Shown in pieces: positions 12,122-22,533 of a stretch of 64,000 bases of DNA. Position 1 is the stretch's first letter; each line of letters begins with the position of its first letter. The position numbers and the translations under genes are program-made. This DNA is from Plantago ovata. Lineage: Eukaryota; Streptophyta; Magnoliopsida; Lamiales; Plantaginaceae. The stretch is from assembly GCA_028274465.1 (NCBI GenBank), contig CM051455.1, positions 98,650,365 to 98,714,364 of the forward strand, written 5' to 3'. The notes below the pieces were generated by a model. That model saw only the letters and a list, made by a program, of their open reading frames with translations. It did no database searches and was not told the DNA's origin.

Positions 12122-13100
12122 TCCATATTTATGTGGATGACATAATATTTGGATCTAAGGACAAGCAACTTTGTGATGATTTTGCCAAAATCATGACAAA
12201 CAAGTTTGAAATGAATATGATTGGCAAATTGAATTATCTCCTAGGATTGCAAGTCGAGCAACTCAAAGATCGAATATTCATAAATCAAGCAAAGTATGCA
12301 AAGTAAATGCTCATAAAGTTCAGGATCAAAGAGGAAGGGAAACCTGAAAAGATCCCTATGAGTGTTGGTACCGAATTGGGCTATACTAAACAAGACAAAA
12401 GTGTGGATGCATACAAGTACAGGAAGCTCATTGGTTCCTTGTTGTATCTAACAGCATGTAGGCCTGACATTCAGTATATTGTTTGTGTGTGTGCAAGATT
12501 CCAATCTGATCCAAGAGAATCACACTACAAAAAGGCACTCAAAATACTGAAATATGTCAAAGGTACAGTCAATGTTGGATTATGGTATCCAAAAGATTCT
12601 GCATTAGAATTGGTAGGTTATTCTGATGGTGGCCATGGAGGATCAACTCTTGATAGAAAAAGTACTTCTGGAACTTGTCAGTTTCTAGGTACAAGATTAA
12701 TATCATGGTTCAGCAAGAAGCAAACCTGTGTTGCCAATTCATCCATTGAATCTAAATACATTGCGGCTGGTTGTTGCACAGCTCAAATCCTATGGATTCA
12801 GCAACAACTAAGAGATTATGGTATTTGTGCAAAGAAAACACCAATCTTTTGTTATAATACAAGTGCTATTGCTATCACGCAAATCCTAAGTTCCACTCAA
12901 GGACAAAGCACATTGATATTAGACATCATTTAATTAGAATCATGTGGAAAAAGGAGACATTGAGGTTGTAAAAGTAGGTACTGATGATCAACTTGCTGAC
13001 ATCTTTACCAAGCCCCTTCCAGATAATAGGTTCGCAATGCTAAGGTATAACCTTGGATTGATTGAACTACCTCAATAAAAAGGGATGCATTTAATTGGAT

Positions 13101-13479
13101 TGCTGAAACGGGTATACAGCAAGCCAATGGTTGCTTAAAGGATTATTCATTCCTTAAAAAGTCCCTTTTCAACTGACTCCTCTAAAAAGAGATGCTTGTA
13201 CACGAAATGATTGCTGAAACAGGCATTCAGCAAGTAATTTCTTCAAACCGGGTATTTGTTAGGAAACTTGATCACTTGCTGAGACGGGTACTCAGTAAGA
13301 AAAATTCAAAGATTGTTGAAACAGGCATTCAGACAATCAAGGATACTGAAACAGGTATTCAAGTATCAAAAGATAAATCTGAGATGGGAACTCAGCAAAG
13401 AGCAAAAATGCTTCTCACTAAAAGAGAGTTTACCTAAAATATCTCAATATAAAAAGAATTTACTGAGACGGGAACTCAG
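13101..13479 (+). repeat. Eight-hairpin array with loop ACRGGNA in Copia-2 inter-ORF region
   Basis: Units: 13101-13121, 13211-13233 (TTGCTGAA arms, 8 bp, loop ACAGGCA), 13244-13258 (CAAA arms, loop CCGGGTA), 13275-13299 (CTTGCTGAG arms, 9 bp with one wobble, loop ACGGGTA), 13311-13338 (10 pairs, one bulge, loop ACAGGCA), 13342-13367 (9 pairs, one bulge, loop ACAGGTA), 13379-13395 (CTGAG, loop ATGGGAA), 13463-13479 (CTGAG, loop ACGGGAA). The inner stem switches GAA/TTC to GAG/CTC together. Outer stems differ entirely (GATTGT/ACAATC, GATAC/GTATC, CTTG/TAAG) yet still pair. Confidence 0.8.
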
Positions 13480-14073
13480 AAATATCTTTGACCCTAAGAA
13501 GAATGAGATATTTCATTAAGGGGGAACTTTCAGCAACTACAAGGCTTGTTACTTAAAAAGTAATTGCTAAAGTCAGAAGGATTAAAATTGCTGAGAAGAT
13601 TCTTATATACTTCAGCAAGCAATTAGCTTTGAAGTAAAAGAGATCAAATCCCGTGAATCAAGGTAAAATCAATTGTGACGTTAATCGTGGCACAGATAAA
13701 CTCGCTGTAAATCATGACATGAAATACAATCGTGGCCATTGATTTTAAAGTGGTTGATGATCTAACGGTTAATATCACAAAGAGAAAGCATGTTCTGACG
13801 GTTTCGTGTTAGTCGACCACTACACATTTAATGCAAAGGCTCCACTAACTCGTTGAATCTCTGTTTTACCCTTGCTGAGAACTCAAAAACATTGAGCTTC
13901 TCACATAACAGAGATACTATATAAATAAAGAGTTAGAGAAAGACAAAATTCTTTAACTCACATTTCCTTTCTCTGAAAAAATTCCCTAGCCTGTGCTCTG
14001 AATTACTGTACCTCCGGTCAAAAAGAAAAGTCTCTTTTTCGTACTCCCCCCAACCTTACTTACTATATAAGAG
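13480..14073 (+). promoter_or_regulatory. Copia-2 spacer with polypurine-like word and TATA candidate
   Basis: AAGGGGGAA at 13518-13526 resembles the polypurine tracts that sireviruses carry in several copies. TATATAAATA-type sequence at about 13918-13927 lies roughly 150 bp before the ORF3 start codon at 14074 and could be an internal promoter for ORF3. I see no coding sequence here. Confidence 0.5.
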
Positions 14074-15284
14074 ATGGCTCCCAAGAGACAATCATCTAAG
14101 AACACCAAGTCTTCAAAGGCAGACAGTTCTGGAAAAAGCACTACTCCTACTCCGGTAACAACTCCGGTGAAAATCGTGTTGAGAAGCGACCGAATCACAG
14201 AAAGACCCATGCCTGTTGCATATCTCAACACTGAAAAGTGTGAGCAGATGATGCAATGGGGCGGATTTGCCAAAGAGAAGTATATCAGATACTTCTATGA
14301 ACAAGAACTGGATGAAGAAAATCTTGAGGCGTTGAATTACATCAATCAACGAGGCCTACTTTTCTTCATCACTGCTCGCACTAAGAAAGTGAGCATGTTG
14401 GACACTATGGAATTCTACAACAATGCAGAAATCCAGACCTTTACTAATGGACAAGGAATCACTGAAAAAGTTATTTCTACAACAGTTCAAGGAAAACAAA
14501 TCATCCTGAAATGGATTGAGTTAGCAAACATCTTTCAGATTCCAACTACTGGAACTGAAGATGACATCACTGCCACTGATGAATTAATAGAAGCTTTCTA
14601 CAGTGATGTCAGAAATGAAAGGATGAAGAAAGGAGAGATTGATTCTATGACTTGGAATAAGCACAAAAAAAGGAAGCATCTTTGCCATTCACTTGGTCTA
14701 GTAGCACTGCTACTAATCAAAGTTCTAGACTCCCAAGTTGGAGGAATAGACCAAGTAGGCCTGAGAAGATGGCCATTGCTGATGCATATCTACGAAAGCA
14801 AAACAGACATCAACTGGGCTAAGTACATTTTCAACAGACTTGTTGATTGTGTTACAAAGTTCAAGGTCAAGGTTGAAGACAACACTGTCTCACCTTCACT
14901 TTCGGTGATGTATGGACTGAAAAAATATGCTACATCCTTGAACATTACCAGATTCAGCTGAGAAACCCATTGCCGATTAAAAAATCAGTATCCAATGTGG
15001 GAAGAGCTTTCTACAAGCTGAATGGACCCAAGGCTGGTGACAAGAAGTCAAGGAAAGCAACAGCTGCAAATGTTGCTGAGACTGATAACCAGTCTACGAA
15101 TGCAACAGCTGCAAATGTTCATGAGACTGACAAACAGTCTAGGAATGCAACAGCTACAAATGTTGCTGAGAATGCAACAGCTGCAAATGTTGCTGAGACT
15201 GCTGCGGTTGCTGATACTGCTGCGGTTGCTGATGATGATACTCAGACTGCAGCTTCATCAGCTGATCTATTCCTAAGAAATTAG
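14074..15284 (+). pseudogene. Copia-2 ORF3 (envelope-position protein), one frameshift
   Basis: The first part (14074-14961, 295 aa) starts MAPKRQSSKNTKSS: a basic, Ser/Thr-rich N-terminus, then a mixed domain (AYLNTEKCEQ, RGLLFFITARTKKV, then a Leu-rich LVALLLIKVLDS). A one-base shift just before 14955 moves the frame; the second part (14970-15284) continues it and ends in tandem Ala-rich repeats of ATAANVAET type. I see no signal peptide and no clear membrane anchor, so a real envelope role is unproven. The position after pol matches the extra ORF of sireviruses. The layout also resembles proteins annotated as putative plant transposon proteins; that comparison is from memory. Confidence 0.65.
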
Positions 15285-15487
15285 TTAAGTGTTCTTTCTT
15301 TGGAACAAGAACAAGTCTTGACACAAGAAACAATCAAACTTTCTTACTGCAAAGTATTACAAGTTGTGTTTCTTTAGATAACTTGTTATAGCTGAAAAGT
15401 TATACTCAAGTCATCTCATCCCAAACCTCTCTAACTGATAAACACCCTTTTCCGGCGTGTAATTCAGGGGGAATTAATCAAGCATAA
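15285..15487 (+). other. 3' untranslated spacer of Copia-2 with polypurine tract
   Basis: AGGGGGAA at 15466-15473 is a polypurine-like word shortly before the presumed LTR start. Nothing else is recognisable in this stretch. Confidence 0.5.
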
Positions 15488-16010
15488 TGTTGCTGATTAT
15501 AAGTCCCAAGTTTGGTGGAGAACAAGGTTACAGTTCTCTAGTTTAGGTTGGAAACGAAGCAAATGTGCTTTGGTTTCTGAGAATCATTAGTGATAGGATT
15601 TGTAAGGAACCTCATATCTTATCATAGTGGATTCAGTCCTAGAAAGGACAAAGTGGATTAGTTGAGAGATTACGCCACTCTCAGATACCACTATAAAAGT
15701 GTTTGTATGATTTACTTTACTACACTTAGTTTTCAGCAAGTTACGTTTCTCGTACACTGTCACTCTGCTGACTTGATGAAACTAACTCTCTGAGAAAAGC
15801 ACTTATTGTAAAAGACTTCCGCACTCTGATTTAACTACCAGCAAAGTCATTACTGAAAAGTAATAAGTACTTGCTAAGAAAGTTAAGTACCAGCAAACTC
15901 ATTACTGAAAAGTAATAAGCACTTGCTGAGAAAGTTTTAAACGACGAAAAGTTTGAAAAGACTATTCACCTCCCCCCCTAGTCTTTTCTTTTTGTTTAAA
16001 GGGACCAACA
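15488..16010 (+). repeat. Probable 3' LTR of Copia-2
   Basis: The right end is well supported: a C-rich run CCTCCCCCCCTAGTC followed by GGGACCAACA, after which an unrelated sequence begins. The left end (TGTTGCTG) is a guess, because the 5' LTR is outside the window. A TATA candidate CTATAAAAG lies at 15691-15699. Expected flanking duplication: AGGTT (16011-16015). Confidence 0.55.
15837..15940 (+). repeat. Two-unit direct repeat with GAAA-loop hairpins
   Basis: A unit of about 52 bp (CAGCAAA-TCATTACTGAAAAG...) occurs twice. Each copy contains ATTACT-GAAA-AGTAAT, a 6-bp hairpin with a GAAA loop, at 15849-15864 and 15901-15916. It lies near the 3' end of the presumed LTR. Confidence 0.65.
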
Positions 16011-16076
16011 AGGTTTCTATCTAGGCTTCGAGTGCGGTCTTCCTCGTTTTGAGTTCTTCCAAAGTGAGCTTCCTCT
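16011..16076 (-). other. Fragment of retroelement T
   Basis: This 66-bp piece lies between the right end of Copia-2 and the left LTR of D. With D removed it joins 21598 onward at the CCTCT duplication, so it belongs to the same minus-strand frame as the gag-like ORF at 21598-22098, which meets a stop here. Confidence 0.6.
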
Positions 16077-17337
16077 TGATAAATGTGTATTTTACACTTT
16101 CATTCGAGTCTTTTTCACCTAATTTAGCTATCCTCTATGTTAATTTAGCTATATTTTAGTACATTTTATTAGAATAGTGTCACGTTTCCCTTTAGATTTT
16201 ATTTTACAGGTTTTGGTTGAAATTCGGAGATTTACGGGCATTTATATTGAAGTCTACAAGGAATTGGTGTTCCAGAAGCCTATTTGGAGTATCTGAAGGT
16301 TTCCGGATAGGATTTGGAGTCTAAGGGTCGAATCTGGAGGTTAGAAGGCCATTAGAAGTCTGAAACCGAGTCCGAAAAGGTGAAGAAATCCAAATCCGCG
16401 TTGAAAAACGCGGAAATTCCGCGAAAAACTGGGGTGCGAACCGCCCCAGCCTCGGGCGAACCGCCCCAGAAGAATCTCGGGGCCTATATAGTTGCGAGTT
16501 TTCTCTCCGAAAATCATATCTTTCCAAGCCTACTTTCCCACCTCTCTCTATAGTTTTAGGTAGGAACTTCCTGGGGCCTGTCCTGGGAGTTCCGTAGCTT
16601 AGGGGATACTTTTTCATAGCAGATTGGAGCTCGTAGGACCACAATCATCCGGAGATTGACAACCTTCGGTAACTTTGTATCTTACAACTTTTATCTACTT
16701 ATTTTATTCTTCTTTCAATATGTTTTCTTCTATGATTGCTATTGATTGCATGCCTATTATGAGTAGCTAAATTTATCGTTGGTGGTAGTATGTGAATTCT
16801 TAGCGAGGGAAGATAATCATGCTAATGGCTATATCGCGCATTATACTCCGTGTCATTGCTTTATTTCGTTGATCAGTTGAAACCAAAATTCTCGTATGTT
16901 GTATTGATCATTATGCACACTTGGACACTTGTCGACCAATCAGACCAATTATCTTCGTAGTGTTGAATGATTACGGAACACAATAGGACGTTAGTTGTTG
17001 ACGAGTCAGACCCATATTATCTTCGTAGTGCTTAATACTTGCAGCAGGACACAAGATTGATTCAAAGATCTCTATGCAAGACCGAGGAATTTATGCATGA
17101 TTATCGACCCATTATGTTAAGAAGGACCATACTATCACCAATCTCCATTATCTGCCTGAAAACCCCTATTGCTTTCTATCTGCTGTTTTATATTTTCTTG
17201 TTAAATAGATAAAGCTAGTTATAGTCCTGAGAGAACGACACTCGAGTCATTCTACTGCTACACTACGGTTTTCGTTGTAGTTGTGGATTGCCTTTGGCTA
17301 ATACAAATTTATTTGACTGAATCCGACACGTTCGTCA
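16077..17337 (+). repeat. 5' LTR of D
   Basis: Starts TGATAAATG (the sister LTR has TGATGAATG) and ends TTCGTCA. It carries overlapping palindromes at 16396-16423 and GCG-N3-CGC palindromes at about 16429-16469, then a CCTATATAG TATA candidate near 16482. The first palindromes fall in a stretch of about 40 bp missing from the 3' LTR. Confidence 0.92.
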
Positions 17338-17340
17338 AAT

Positions 17341-17358
17341 TGGCGCCGTTGCCGGGGA
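17341..17358 (+). promoter_or_regulatory. Primer binding site (tRNA-Asp type), D
   Basis: TGGCGCCGTTGCCGGGGA lies three bases after the LTR end, the site typical of Athila-type gypsy elements. The following 230 bp to the gag start are leader without recognised features. Confidence 0.9.
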
Positions 17359-17590
17359 CTATACTCCTTTTTTCTGTTTAATTTGTTTATATTTACAGCT
17401 TTAGATTCCTAATTCTATTAGTTTTAGTTTTCCTTTTTAATCTCTCTCTGATACTGCTTTCCTAGTCTGTTTCTAATTCACCTTTCCTAGCTTTAGTAGT
17501 ATTCGATATCTAGAATCTTCTCGATTCTCGAATTTTCTAACGAGGCTAATTTTTTGTTTTGAGTTACTCTTACTACAGACATACATGTAT

Positions 17591-18527
17591 GATGTCCATG
17601 CGCGCTCGCATGACACCCCAATTCTCGCAGGTGAGGAGAGGATCATCCATATACCTGGAAGACGAGTTAAGGAGGTATTAGGTGACGGAGTCCATGGTGA
17701 GGTACTTACCGAGGTACGAAGATGGAGTAGGGATGGACCCATGGAGTTTCATTCGATCCTATGAGGAGGAAATAGAAAGAATTCTAGCAGAAGGGTTTAC
17801 TAAGGACCAATTGTGCAGAAAACTATTTTCTTTTGCTCTTGGGTATGAGCCGAGGCGTTGGATTGCAAGGTTTGAACCAGGATCGTTGAAAACTTGGGGC
17901 CAAGTAGTAGAGGAGTTCTTGGCGCGGTTCATGCCTTATCATGAGACGATTGCCTTACGTGATAGGATCCAATATTTCGAGCAAGGAGAGTATGAGCAGT
18001 TTTGTGACGCCTACGAACGTTTTGAGATGTATAAACGTGAGTGCCCCCATCACCGTTTCGAAGATGGGGAGTTGATTTGGTGCTTCGTTGGTGGACTTCG
18101 TGAAAAGGAATGACTTAGAGAGGATCAGTTGAGCGGCGGTCTGGGAGAATGTACGGTCGACGAGGCAGAACAAGTCCTCCGTAAGTACGCCAGAGGTTCA
18201 ACACAATCCGATGAGGTCATACCAATTCACATCACCGCAAAGGAAGTAGATCGAGGTGAAGCAGGAAGCTCATCCGAAGAATATTGTGAAACCGAAGAAA
18301 TCAGTGAGGAAGATGCACATGCCGAGCAAGTTGAAGATGACCTTCGTATAGCAAAAGTTGTTGAAGAAGTTGAAGTAACTGAGCATCTTACGGAAGAATT
18401 CAGCTTGTTGAATTGTGCTGAAGTAGAAGAGGTTCGAGAACTTGAAGAGGAGAAAGGATTGGAAGGCAACGCCCCCCTGGAGGTGGGGGGCGAGTCGCCC
18501 AGCATAGGGGAGAACTGCCTCCCATGA
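17591..18527 (+). pseudogene. D gag remnant with two nonsense codons
   Basis: From the ATG at 17591 the frame matches element A gag: MTPQFSQVRRGSSIYLEDELRRY, then a stop (17679-17681) where A has Glu. The retrotransposon gag core follows (PWSFIRSYEEEIERILAEGF, FALGYEPRRWIARFEPGSLKTW, EEFLARFMPYHET, YERFEMYKRECPHHRF). A TGA at 18111-18113 ends that part; the same frame continues with GGLGECTVDEAEQVLRKYA and a Glu-rich tail. It would form the capsid. The tail contains a GGGGCGAGTCGCCC palindrome near 18486-18500, so the palindrome lies within coding sequence here. Confidence 0.85.
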
Positions 18528-18913
18528 CCAGTGAGCTGGACGACCCCAGCTCCCCTGTTTCTTTACTCCCAGACATTCGCATCAACCCAAAACCACTTCC
18601 TTCTGTTACTACTGAGGTTCTTAAGTACAAAGAGGTGAATCTACTTCTCCGAGGTGGAAAGCTTGACAAGCAAGATACAAAGGAGCCACCACTAAACAAG
18701 CACCTCGAAGAAGTCAAAGTGAATGTCTTCCTATTGATGAAGTCCTTATTGGATATGCGTGCAAAGCAAACCAGTCCATTCACCATGGTGAGATCTTTGA
18801 AGCTTCCTAGGTCTCTTTGCTACATCGGACCAAGAGAATGGCGGCCACCGTGGGGAGGTACTCTTGAGTCCATTCTTGAATACTCAGCCGACCGAGGCCA
18901 AACCGTTCGTTAA
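18524..18913 (+). pseudogene. D residual pol-leader ORF fused to the 3' region
   Basis: A 129-residue frame overlaps the gag stop in an ATGA arrangement. Its start retains EVNLLLRGGK, which in element A precedes protease. KVNVFLLMKSLLDM aligns with the conserved Athila stretch seen in A as LEVNLPLLELIQNI. The rest of pol is deleted. The end, SADRGQTVR, lies in a DNA block shared with the ORF3 ends of E and C. The product is probably not functional. Confidence 0.6.
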
Positions 18914-20378
18914 CATCTAGTATCACTTTTTATTTACTCATTCTCTTTTGCTAGGGACTAGCTTAAGTTTCATGAGGGGGATGGGATGTGAACCATGATG
19001 TTAAGTATTGTTTGGCTTTGTGATGTTGAGTAGGATAGTCTTGTTTTTTATTGCATTTGCACGTTTACTGCTTTCCTAGGATAGTCTTGCATGTTTTATA
19101 TGGAGTTTTTCTGCCGAATTTTTTGAAATTCTTTATTGGGTAGATCAACTAACTATGCCATTAATCGTATGATTCATCTCTATGAATTTGTTTGAGGTTT
19201 TTCTCGCTTGGCTTGTCACATTTATGTATTGCACTTAGTTAAGCATGGTAGTCTCGACATCACTTAGTGGTGTTTTCTCTACTGCGGTTCACGAAGGCCT
19301 TTATAATAGGATGATGCATGTTAGGGTCTTATGGTTGTTTCCCGAGTAATTATGTACCTAAGAGGCAACAAGTCTTCACCATGCTTAGAGATTGCTAAAT
19401 GCCTAGGAAGGAGGTAGTGTGAGGTTGTGTGATCCTTTGTTTATAACCTATTCTTCCGAATAGGTTTGGGGAGGGGTTTGCACCATCTTTAGACTTGTTT
19501 CTGTTTTTTATTTTTGTATCGTGAGTTCATTTTTTCTTTTTTCGTGAATTTTTGTACTCCAACCTATTCTTTCGAATAGGTTTGGGGAAGTCGTGTGAGT
19601 CATTTTGTTTCTCTTTTTGTTATGCTAGTGCTGGCTAGAAAAAATCAAAAAAAAAAGAAAGAAAAATTCCAGGAAAAAAAGAGAAAAAGAAAAAAAGAAT
19701 CTGGAAAGAAAAAAAAGAAAAAAAAAGGAAGACCCCCAAAAAAAAAGCAAAGAAGGGTCCAAAAAATAAAGCCAAATAGCAGTTTAGCAAAGTTTGAGTC
19801 TTCTCCATTTTTCGTATTGTTCGTAATTGTGTTTTTCTATTTTTTATCTTTTTTGTCTTAAGTGTCATCTGTTCTAGACCACCCTCGTCCTGCCATTCAG
19901 GAAGTGGTGAATATCTTAAGACTTTACTTGAGAGATGGGTAGAATAGGGGAGAGTTATCTTTTAATGGGAACCCTCCTTCATTTGATGAGAGCCAGTACT
20001 GGTTCGACCTCTTTTGAGGAAAAGTCTTAACATGGTGGAACAGCAGTAAGTCCTCAGTTTCATAGGCACGGGGCAACCATTCGTATCTTAGCATGCATCA
20101 TTACGTCGTCACTGACTAGGTCCAGGTAGAGGATGTTACGAGAGACTATCTTGTCTTGACATAAGTGCTTATGTGGATGTGTATAAGTCAATCGAGGTAT
20201 TCTTCAACCTATATTCATGCTTTGATTTATATGGTTTTTGTTCATATGTTATTTGGTAGATTCAGTAGATTAGTTCATTTTATTTGGCATGAAACTCCAT
20301 TTTTGAGTCTTGCATGTTTTTTGTATTAGAGTCTAGCTTAGTTGCTTGAGGACAAGCAAAGGTTCGGTTTGGGGAGTT
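18914..20378 (+). other. 3' untranslated region of D
   Basis: This block is shared with elements A, C and E. In order: hairpins at 19445-19466 and 19561-19582 (AACCTATTC and GAATAGGTT, loops TTCC and TTTC), each running into TTTGGGGA; a purine-rich tract at about 19637-19770 with a conserved ATTCCAG; a hairpin at 20342-20359 (TTGCTTG, AGGA, CAAGCAA); and the polypurine tract GGTTTGGGGAGT ending at 20378. The lysine-rich open frame across the purine tract is an artefact. Confidence 0.8.
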
Positions 20379-21592
20379 TGATGAATGTGTATTTTACACT
20401 TTCATTCGAGTCTTTTTCACCTAATTTAGCTATCCTCTATGTTAATTTAGCTATATTTTAGTACATTTTATTAGTATAGTGTCACGTTTCCCTTTAGATT
20501 TTATTTTACAGGTTTTGGTTGAAATTCGGAGATTTACGGGCATTTATATTGAAGTCTACAAGGAATTGGTGTTCCAGAAGCCTATTTGGAGTATCTGTAG
20601 GTTTCCGGATAGGATTTGGAGTCTAAGGGTCGAATCTGGAGGTTAGAAGGCCATTAGAAGTCTGAAACCGAGTCCGAAAAACTGGGGGGCGAACCGCCCC
20701 ATGCCTCGGGCGAACCGCCCCAGAAGTTTTTCGGGCCTATATATAGTTGCGAGTTTTCTCTCCAAAAATCATATCTTTCCAAGCCTACTTTCGCACCTCT
20801 CTCTATAGTTTTAGGTAGGAACTTCCCGGGGCCTGTCCTGGGAGTTCCGTAGCTTAGGGGATACTTTTTCATAGCAGATTGGAGCTCGTAGGACCACAAT
20901 CATCCGGAGATTGACAACCTTCGGTAACTTTGTATCTTACAACTTTTATCTACTTATTTTATTCTTCTTTCAATATGTTTTCTTCTATGATTGCTATTGA
21001 TTGCATGCCTATTATGAGTAGCTAAATTTATCGTTGGTGGTAGTATGTGAATTCTTAGCGAGGGAAGATAATCATTCTAATGGCTATATCGCGCATTATA
21101 CTCCGTGTCATTGCTTTATTTCGTTGATCAGTTGAAACCAAAATTCTCGTATGTTGTATTGATCATTATGCACAGTTGGACACTTGTCGACCAATGAGAC
21201 AAATTATCTTCGTAGTGTTGAATGATTACGGAACACAATAGGACGTTAGTTGTTGACGAGTCAGACCCATATTATCTTCGTAGTGCTTAATACTTGCAGC
21301 AGGACACAAGATTGATTCAAAGATCTCTATGCAAGACCGAGGAATTTATGCATGATTATCGACCCATTATGTTAAGAAGGACCATACTATCACCAATCTC
21401 CATTATCTGCCTGAAAACCCCTATTGCTTTCTATCTGCTGTTTTATATTTTCTTGTTAAATAGATAAAGCTAGTTATAGTCCTGAGAGAACGACACTCGA
21501 GTCATTCTACTGCTACACTACGGTTTTCGTTGTAGTTGTGGATTGCCTTTGGCTAATACAAATTTATTTCACTGAATCTAACACGTTCATCA
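20379..21592 (+). repeat. 3' LTR of D
   Basis: Starts TGATGAATG directly after the polypurine tract and ends GTTCATCA before the CCTCT duplication. GGGGCG-AAC-CGCCCC lies at 20686-20700, with a second copy at about 20707-20722. A TATA candidate CCTATATATAG follows near 20736. Confidence 0.93.
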
Positions 21593-21597
21593 CCTCT

Positions 21598-22098
21598 CCC
21601 CGTGATTGGGTCGATCCCGATCAAGGGGGTTACCTCCGCTACGGTCCTCAAAGCGTTGTTCTCCGCCACTACCTCGGGTTGATTCTGAGGAGTTACTTGA
21701 TTGGGAGTAACTTGGTTTGGGAGAGTGGGTGGGGTAGCGACCACCTGAGCTTGGTTTTCTTGAGGAGATGCATTTTGCATTGACGCGCGTATCCTCCTAT
21801 CGATTAGATCTCTCAAATCATTAGGAGAACCTTGTGGTCCTAATCTAGATTGAACTCTTGAAGGTCCAAGTCTAGATTGGATTGGCCTTGTGTTGGCTCT
21901 TGAATGTGCTTCATCTTGAACTAGAGGTGCTCTTGGTTGGGATTGACGAGGTATGGCAAAATTCTCATGAGGTTGCTCCTGTACTTGTGCTTGTTGTATT
22001 CCTCGAGCTTGGAGTTCTGCTTCAACCCTTGCAGCCTCATTCTCTCCTATGTATCCTTGTATAGTGAGAACAAACAAGCCGTATTGAGCTTCGTCCAT
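21598..22098 (-). pseudogene. Gag-like ORF of retroelement T
   Basis: The minus-strand frame from ATG at 22098 reads MDEAQYGLFVLTIQGYIGEN, then a Gln/Pro-rich stretch, then SRLGPQGSPNDLRDLIDRRI and more Gln/Asn/Pro. With element D removed it continues into 16076-16011 and meets a stop. The Gln/Pro-rich composition and the RLGP...DLRDLIDRR words resemble N-terminal gag of large gypsy elements, but I recognise no diagnostic domain. The remainder of T is outside the window or lost. Family assignment is tentative. Confidence 0.4.
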
Positions 22099-22528
22099 CC
22101 CGTAATTTGATGGTCGGACTACTCGTCCGTTGGGAAGGGTGTCAATGCGGCTGGCTGAGGAGGATTCACTGCTACATGAGGAGGATGTCCTCTTGGCGCG
22201 ACATTGTTTGTGACTCTTAAAGCTCCGTAAGCACTTCTAGCCGGGAAGCCTTGGGGATGATTGCCTACCTGGGAATTATGAATGAGACTCCCTTATATAT
22301 TCATAGTATTTTATTGTCACTTTATGTAGGATCGTGACAAGTGTCCGGCTGAGATAGAAGCCTCCTTTGGCCCAAGCCCATTAAGGAGGTCCATGGGCTT
22401 TGACCCAAACACCTTGACTAGGGTTAGGAGGACATTATTGACTTTTTAGGTCTTATGGAAGATTCTGGAAGGCGGGCCCCCCTAAGGACCGACCAGGGGT
22501 GGTCGGCCTGGGTCCTCGTGCCTTCCTT
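22099..22528 (-). other. Leader or LTR part of retroelement T
   Basis: This noncoding stretch has a TATA-like GAATATATAAGGG on the minus strand near 22285-22300, upstream of the gag-like ORF. I found no primer binding site I trust, so the LTR boundary is not placed. Its continuation across element E is 31333-31615. Confidence 0.35.
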
Positions 22529-22533
22529 ATGTT

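Larger units (their letters stand above)
8990..13079 (+). pseudogene. Copia-2 pol remnant: integrase, RT, RNase H
   Basis: Reading begins in the integrase zinc region (CTACQQGKQTK). The integrase core follows (HMDLF, YHGTEF, and the E of AERKNRTL), then RT ([19 protein letters not shown]). The YVDD motif comes only after the solo LTR (at about 12129). RNase H (SSIESKYIAA) and the C-terminal LADIFTKPLP end the protein. Damage: a frameshift near 9508, a frame break near 9816, stops at about 10386, 10739 and 12304, a frameshift near 12884, and the 1214-bp solo LTR. In integrase GTEF the aspartate before it reads H (YHGTEF). The protein cannot be made intact. Confidence 0.88.
8990..16010 (+). mobile_element. 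Copia-2: decayed sirevirus-like Ty1/copia element, 5' part outside the window
   Basis: After the Copia-1 insertion the plus strand runs from integrase through RT and RNase H to a stop at 13079. An inter-ORF region, an extra ORF3 and a probable 3' LTR ending in CCAACA at 16010 follow. The extra ORF after pol, AGGGGGAA polypurine-like words and a C-rich LTR end are typical of sirevirus-type copia elements. A solo gypsy LTR interrupts it at 10908-12121. Gag, protease, primer site and 5' LTR must lie left of the window, beyond Copia-1. Confidence 0.85.
16077..21592 (+). mobile_element. Gypsy D: non-autonomous Athila-like element (5516 bp)
   Basis: Two LTRs (16077-17337 and 20379-21592) are flanked by a perfect CCTCT duplication (16072-16076 and 21593-21597). 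The element has a tRNA-Asp primer site, gag remnants and a polypurine tract, but no protease, RT or integrase. LTR and gag resemble element A, so D looks like a deletion derivative that would need A-type enzymes to move. Confidence 0.93.

Noticed and set aside
13101..13479. Regularly spaced repeats resembling a CRISPR array
   Set aside because: Units are not identical, spacing is irregular, the stems vary, and the genome is a plant's.
19595..19868. Lysine-rich or phenylalanine-rich frames over the purine tracts (also near 29259-29570, 37656-38030, 47766-48039 and 56616-56949)
   Set aside because: Low-complexity AAA/AAG translation of a noncoding tract; the same tract recurs in each element with different frames.
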